Assembly (NCBI RefSeq): GCF_030272615.1
Contig: NC_081410.1
Location: forward strand, 139,292,849 to 139,356,848
Direction: 5' to 3'
DNA length: 64,000 nt
Origin: Cryptomeria japonica
Taxonomy: Eukaryota; Streptophyta; Pinopsida; Cupressales; Cupressaceae
This document shows, in pieces, positions 62,101-64,000 of the stretch. The position numbers and the translations under genes are program-made. The notes beneath the pieces are model-generated. The model searched no databases, had not been told where the DNA came from, and saw only the letters and a program-made list of their open reading frames with translations. The stretch's first letter is position 1; each line of letters begins with the position of its first letter.

Positions 62101-62352
62101 ATTACCAAAATCATCACAAATTATATTCTTATACATGCTCTTGATTTCCTCATCACCTAATTCTTCTATGTGATAATGAATTTACATTCTAGGGTCTTCT
62201 GCAAAGACTACTCCTTTGGGAATTTGAGAAAATGCACCAACATTATCATCTTTCTTAGCTATTTGGGGAACTAAATGGAATACGGGTCTAGGGCATTTAA
62301 TTACTTCGACTACAGTAGGGTTTGCTATGAATTTAGGAATAGATAAAGAAGC
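59105..62352 (-). pseudogene. ORF2 of element B: unidentified retroelement-borne protein
   Basis: The start at 62352 (MASLSIPKFIANPTVVEVI) lies downstream of ORF1. A stop near 62182 is followed by an intact 454-codon stretch (62136-60772), then further segments to about 59105, roughly 1,050 codons with about seven stops. The head shows GEFFWLDSVHKITKEVVKAM, HANRLNSVSSLC, CEWLKDELIDNL and KKGTFRFGNLL. A lysine-rich basic patch follows (KKITPKKKKSTPKKK near 60920), then an acidic/proline segment and a K/E-rich coiled-coil tail. The head and tail align with element A's ORF2, about half identical in the best 130 residues. No polymerase, protease or integrase motif. Function unknown; the basic patch could bind nucleic acid. 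Confidence 0.75.
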
Positions 62353-62689
62353 CATGGATATAAATACCTTTATCTGCCTTAAGGATGATTGCTTTATGAA
62401 TTGCTTCACTTCTTTGCTTGAAATGCCTTTTCTCTAGAATTTTCACGCTCTTTGAATGTCTGAATGCTCGATGAAATGAAATTGGAGCCAAAACACTGAT
62501 CTATAATGTTAATTTTGCCAACCACCACATTTAATGCTTGCCGGTTAAGTAATGACTTAACTTATCTACCGGTATAGAAGTAATTTCAACTTCTTACCAT
62601 CAATCGAGGGAATTATAGCATGTTTCACATTTGATTACTAAACCCTCAAGGAAATTTTCTTCAGTTAGATGAAGATTCTTCTACCGGTG
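62353..62689 (-). other. Spacer between ORF1 and ORF2 of element B
   Basis: About 330 bases without a supported frame. Element A has a comparable spacer (366-724). ORF2 must therefore be expressed by reinitiation, an internal start or a spliced RNA; nothing in the sequence decides which. Confidence 0.45.
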
Positions 62690-63824
62690 GAGTGTTACTC
62701 TATTCTACCGGTGGAATGTTACTTTGTTCTGCCGGTGGAGGAGTATTCCTATCAACATTTAGTTCTGATTTCTTGATCCATTATTTTGAGAATTCCTGCT
62801 TAACTTCTTCAACTTTTTCTTTACCTTTCAAACTAGGACCTTTGTTAGTTACCGGTGAGGACTTGCTTCTATAAAATTTTGCAATATGTCCAATCTTGTT
62901 ACAAGCATAACAAGTCACATTATTTTTCTGAATAGCTTTTCCATATCCTATGCCAGTTTGTGTTCTACATTGATTAGATAAGTGTCCAAATCTTCCAAAA
63001 ACATAACATCTCACATTCATTCTGCAATTTTTAGAATTATGACCAACTTTTGTTGCATTTTGAACATTGACCGGTGGGTGTATTGGTATTCTGATAATTT
63101 CTAGATCTACATTGATTTTCTCTATGACCATACTTGTTACAGTTAAAACATTTGCCATTAAATTTATAAGTAGTAGGTTGTCTTACCGGTTTGCCATGAT
63201 CTTGTGTGTTTGTAGTACCAGAGCTTTCACCAGTTTCAAAGCCAAGACCATTAGTATCACCATTAGGTTTCTTATTCTTCAACAAGTCACCAAGTTCTTT
63301 TGAGCTTTTCTTGATTTTTTCTTTATGTTGATTTGCAGTAGCCAGTTCTCCTTCCAAGATACATTTTTGTCTCATGAGTTCATTTGAGTCATTCTGTGCA
63401 TGCATCAGATCTGTCTTCAACATATCATTTTCATAACTAAGTCTTGTGTTTTCATTTGTAGCATCATTCAATCTTCTAGTCAAGTCTTCTTCAATCTTCT
63501 TCCTAAATTCAATTTCTTTACAAAAAACTCAGTCATATCCTACATCTCATTCTTTGTTGTCATGTTTTCTTGTTTCAACTTATTCATCAGATCACTAAGA
63601 GTTTCCTTTTCATCGTTCTCATTTTGTATCTTTTCACAAAGTTATATTCTCTTGTTTTTTGAAATGGTAAGATTTTCTTGAAGTGCTTGAATAATATCTT
63701 GTGTAGCTTTTAGATCATCTTCAAGTTTGATATTTTTCAATTTTTCTGCATCATAGTCTGAGAGAGCTGCTTGTAATTGCTTCATCAAGTTTTCCATCTC
63801 TACCGGTGTCAAGATCTTCCTCAA
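62690..63824 (-). pseudogene. ORF1 of element B: copia-gag-like coiled coil with four zinc knuckles
   Basis: The start at 63824 (MENLMKQLQAALSDYDAEKLK) is about 30 bases from the primer site. A long coiled coil (NENTRLSYENDMLKTDLMHA) runs into the NGLGFETGESS motif seen in copia gag C-termini. Knuckles follow: CFNCNKYGHRENQC (intact); CSKCNK...GHNSKNC, split by a frameshift near 63045; CYVFGRFGHLSNQC (second Cys lost); and CYACNKIGHIAKFY (last Cys lost). A PPVE-rich tail ends it. The UBN2-type capsid half normally upstream in copia gag is absent. Frameshifts near 63500 and 63045 plus stops disable it. Confidence 0.75.
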
Positions 63825-63852
63825 GTTGTTAGGCTTTTGAAAATAGAGGACC

Positions 63853-63868
63853 AGGCTCTAATACCAAT
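63853..63868 (-). promoter_or_regulatory. Primer-binding site of element B (initiator Met tRNA)
   Basis: Directly after the 5' LTR end (...GGAATCCTAACA) the minus strand reads ATTGGTATTAGAGCC. It matches the TGGTATCAGAGC initiator-Met site with one substitution, typical of copia elements. Confidence 0.85.
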
Positions 63869-64000
63869 TGTTAGGATTCCCACAAATACTGAGAGAGGGG
63901 GGTGAATCAATATGTAACCGATTGGATGATTTTCTTAACTTTAAACATGTAGAACATATTAATACTATAGACCAGTAAATAGAAAGTAATGCAATAAACA
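63869..64000 (-). repeat. 5' LTR of element B (partial, runs off the window)
   Basis: Plus-strand start TGTTAGGATTCCCACAAATAC. It aligns with 44129-44175 joined to 58151 onwards, which fixes both the element boundary and the gypsy insertion point. Confidence 0.85.

Larger units (their letters stand above)
44129..64000 (-). mobile_element. Element B: non-autonomous LTR retrotransposon with ORF1 and ORF2, 3' LTR split by the gypsy element
   Basis: The 5' LTR starts at 63869 and runs off the right edge. The internal region is 58900-63868 (4,969 bp). The 3' LTR is 58151-58899 plus 44129-44175, separated by the gypsy insertion. The candidate left target duplication is TTTGT (44124-44128). The internal region holds a gag-like ORF1 and a long ORF2, but no protease, integrase, reverse transcriptase or RNase H. 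The primer site is initiator-Met type. It inserted into element C. Confidence 0.85.

Overview
This is nuclear DNA from a vascular plant with a large, repeat-packed genome. The conifer-like repeat style makes a gymnosperm plausible, but that is inference and no taxon-specific gene is present. Almost everything legible is transposon-derived. I see no intact host gene, tRNA, rRNA or CRISPR array. Element boundaries rest on TG...CA or CACTA...TAGTG termini, target-site duplications, primer-binding sites, polypurine tracts and, in two places, a reading frame that resumes in phase when an insertion is subtracted.

Left part. The 3' half of a plus-strand non-autonomous LTR element (A, 1-4538) is followed by a broken plant-mobile-domain gene (6069-7427, continuing at 29291-29590). 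A Ty1/copia element (D, minus strand, 7428-29290, TSD GATAT) interrupts that gene. D in turn carries a solo LTR (9946-11061) inside its reverse transcriptase and a 13.4-kb CACTA transposon (13330-26776, TSD ATA) inside its protease. The CACTA holds a decayed TNP2-type transposase, a captured PPR gene fragment, a long unidentified minus-strand reading frame of about 1,100 codons, and a 477-bp tandem duplication near its right end.

Middle part. 30.4-36.6 kb holds an old LTR pair (E) with an Arg-tRNA-like primer site, plus a second, oppositely oriented Tat/Ogre-like primer site (F) with an acidic open frame downstream. 36.6-43.0 kb is AT-rich, with one degenerate Q/N/S/P-rich minus-strand frame and a 42-bp minisatellite.

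Right part. A three-level nest: element C (43057-44128) is interrupted by element B (44129 to beyond 64000). B's 3' LTR is interrupted by a Ty3/gypsy chromovirus-like element (44176-58145, TSD GAATC/GAATT) with unusually long LTRs of about 4.5 kb.

Most interesting system. A, B and C belong to one family with no protease, integrase or reverse transcriptase. A and B both carry a copia-gag-like coiled-coil/zinc-knuckle ORF1 and an unidentified ORF2 of about 860-1,050 codons. ORF2 is colinear between the two divergent copies, with about half the residues identical in its best block. Their LTR motif and repeated polypurine tracts match those of copia element D, which suggests they are moved in trans by a D-like copia.
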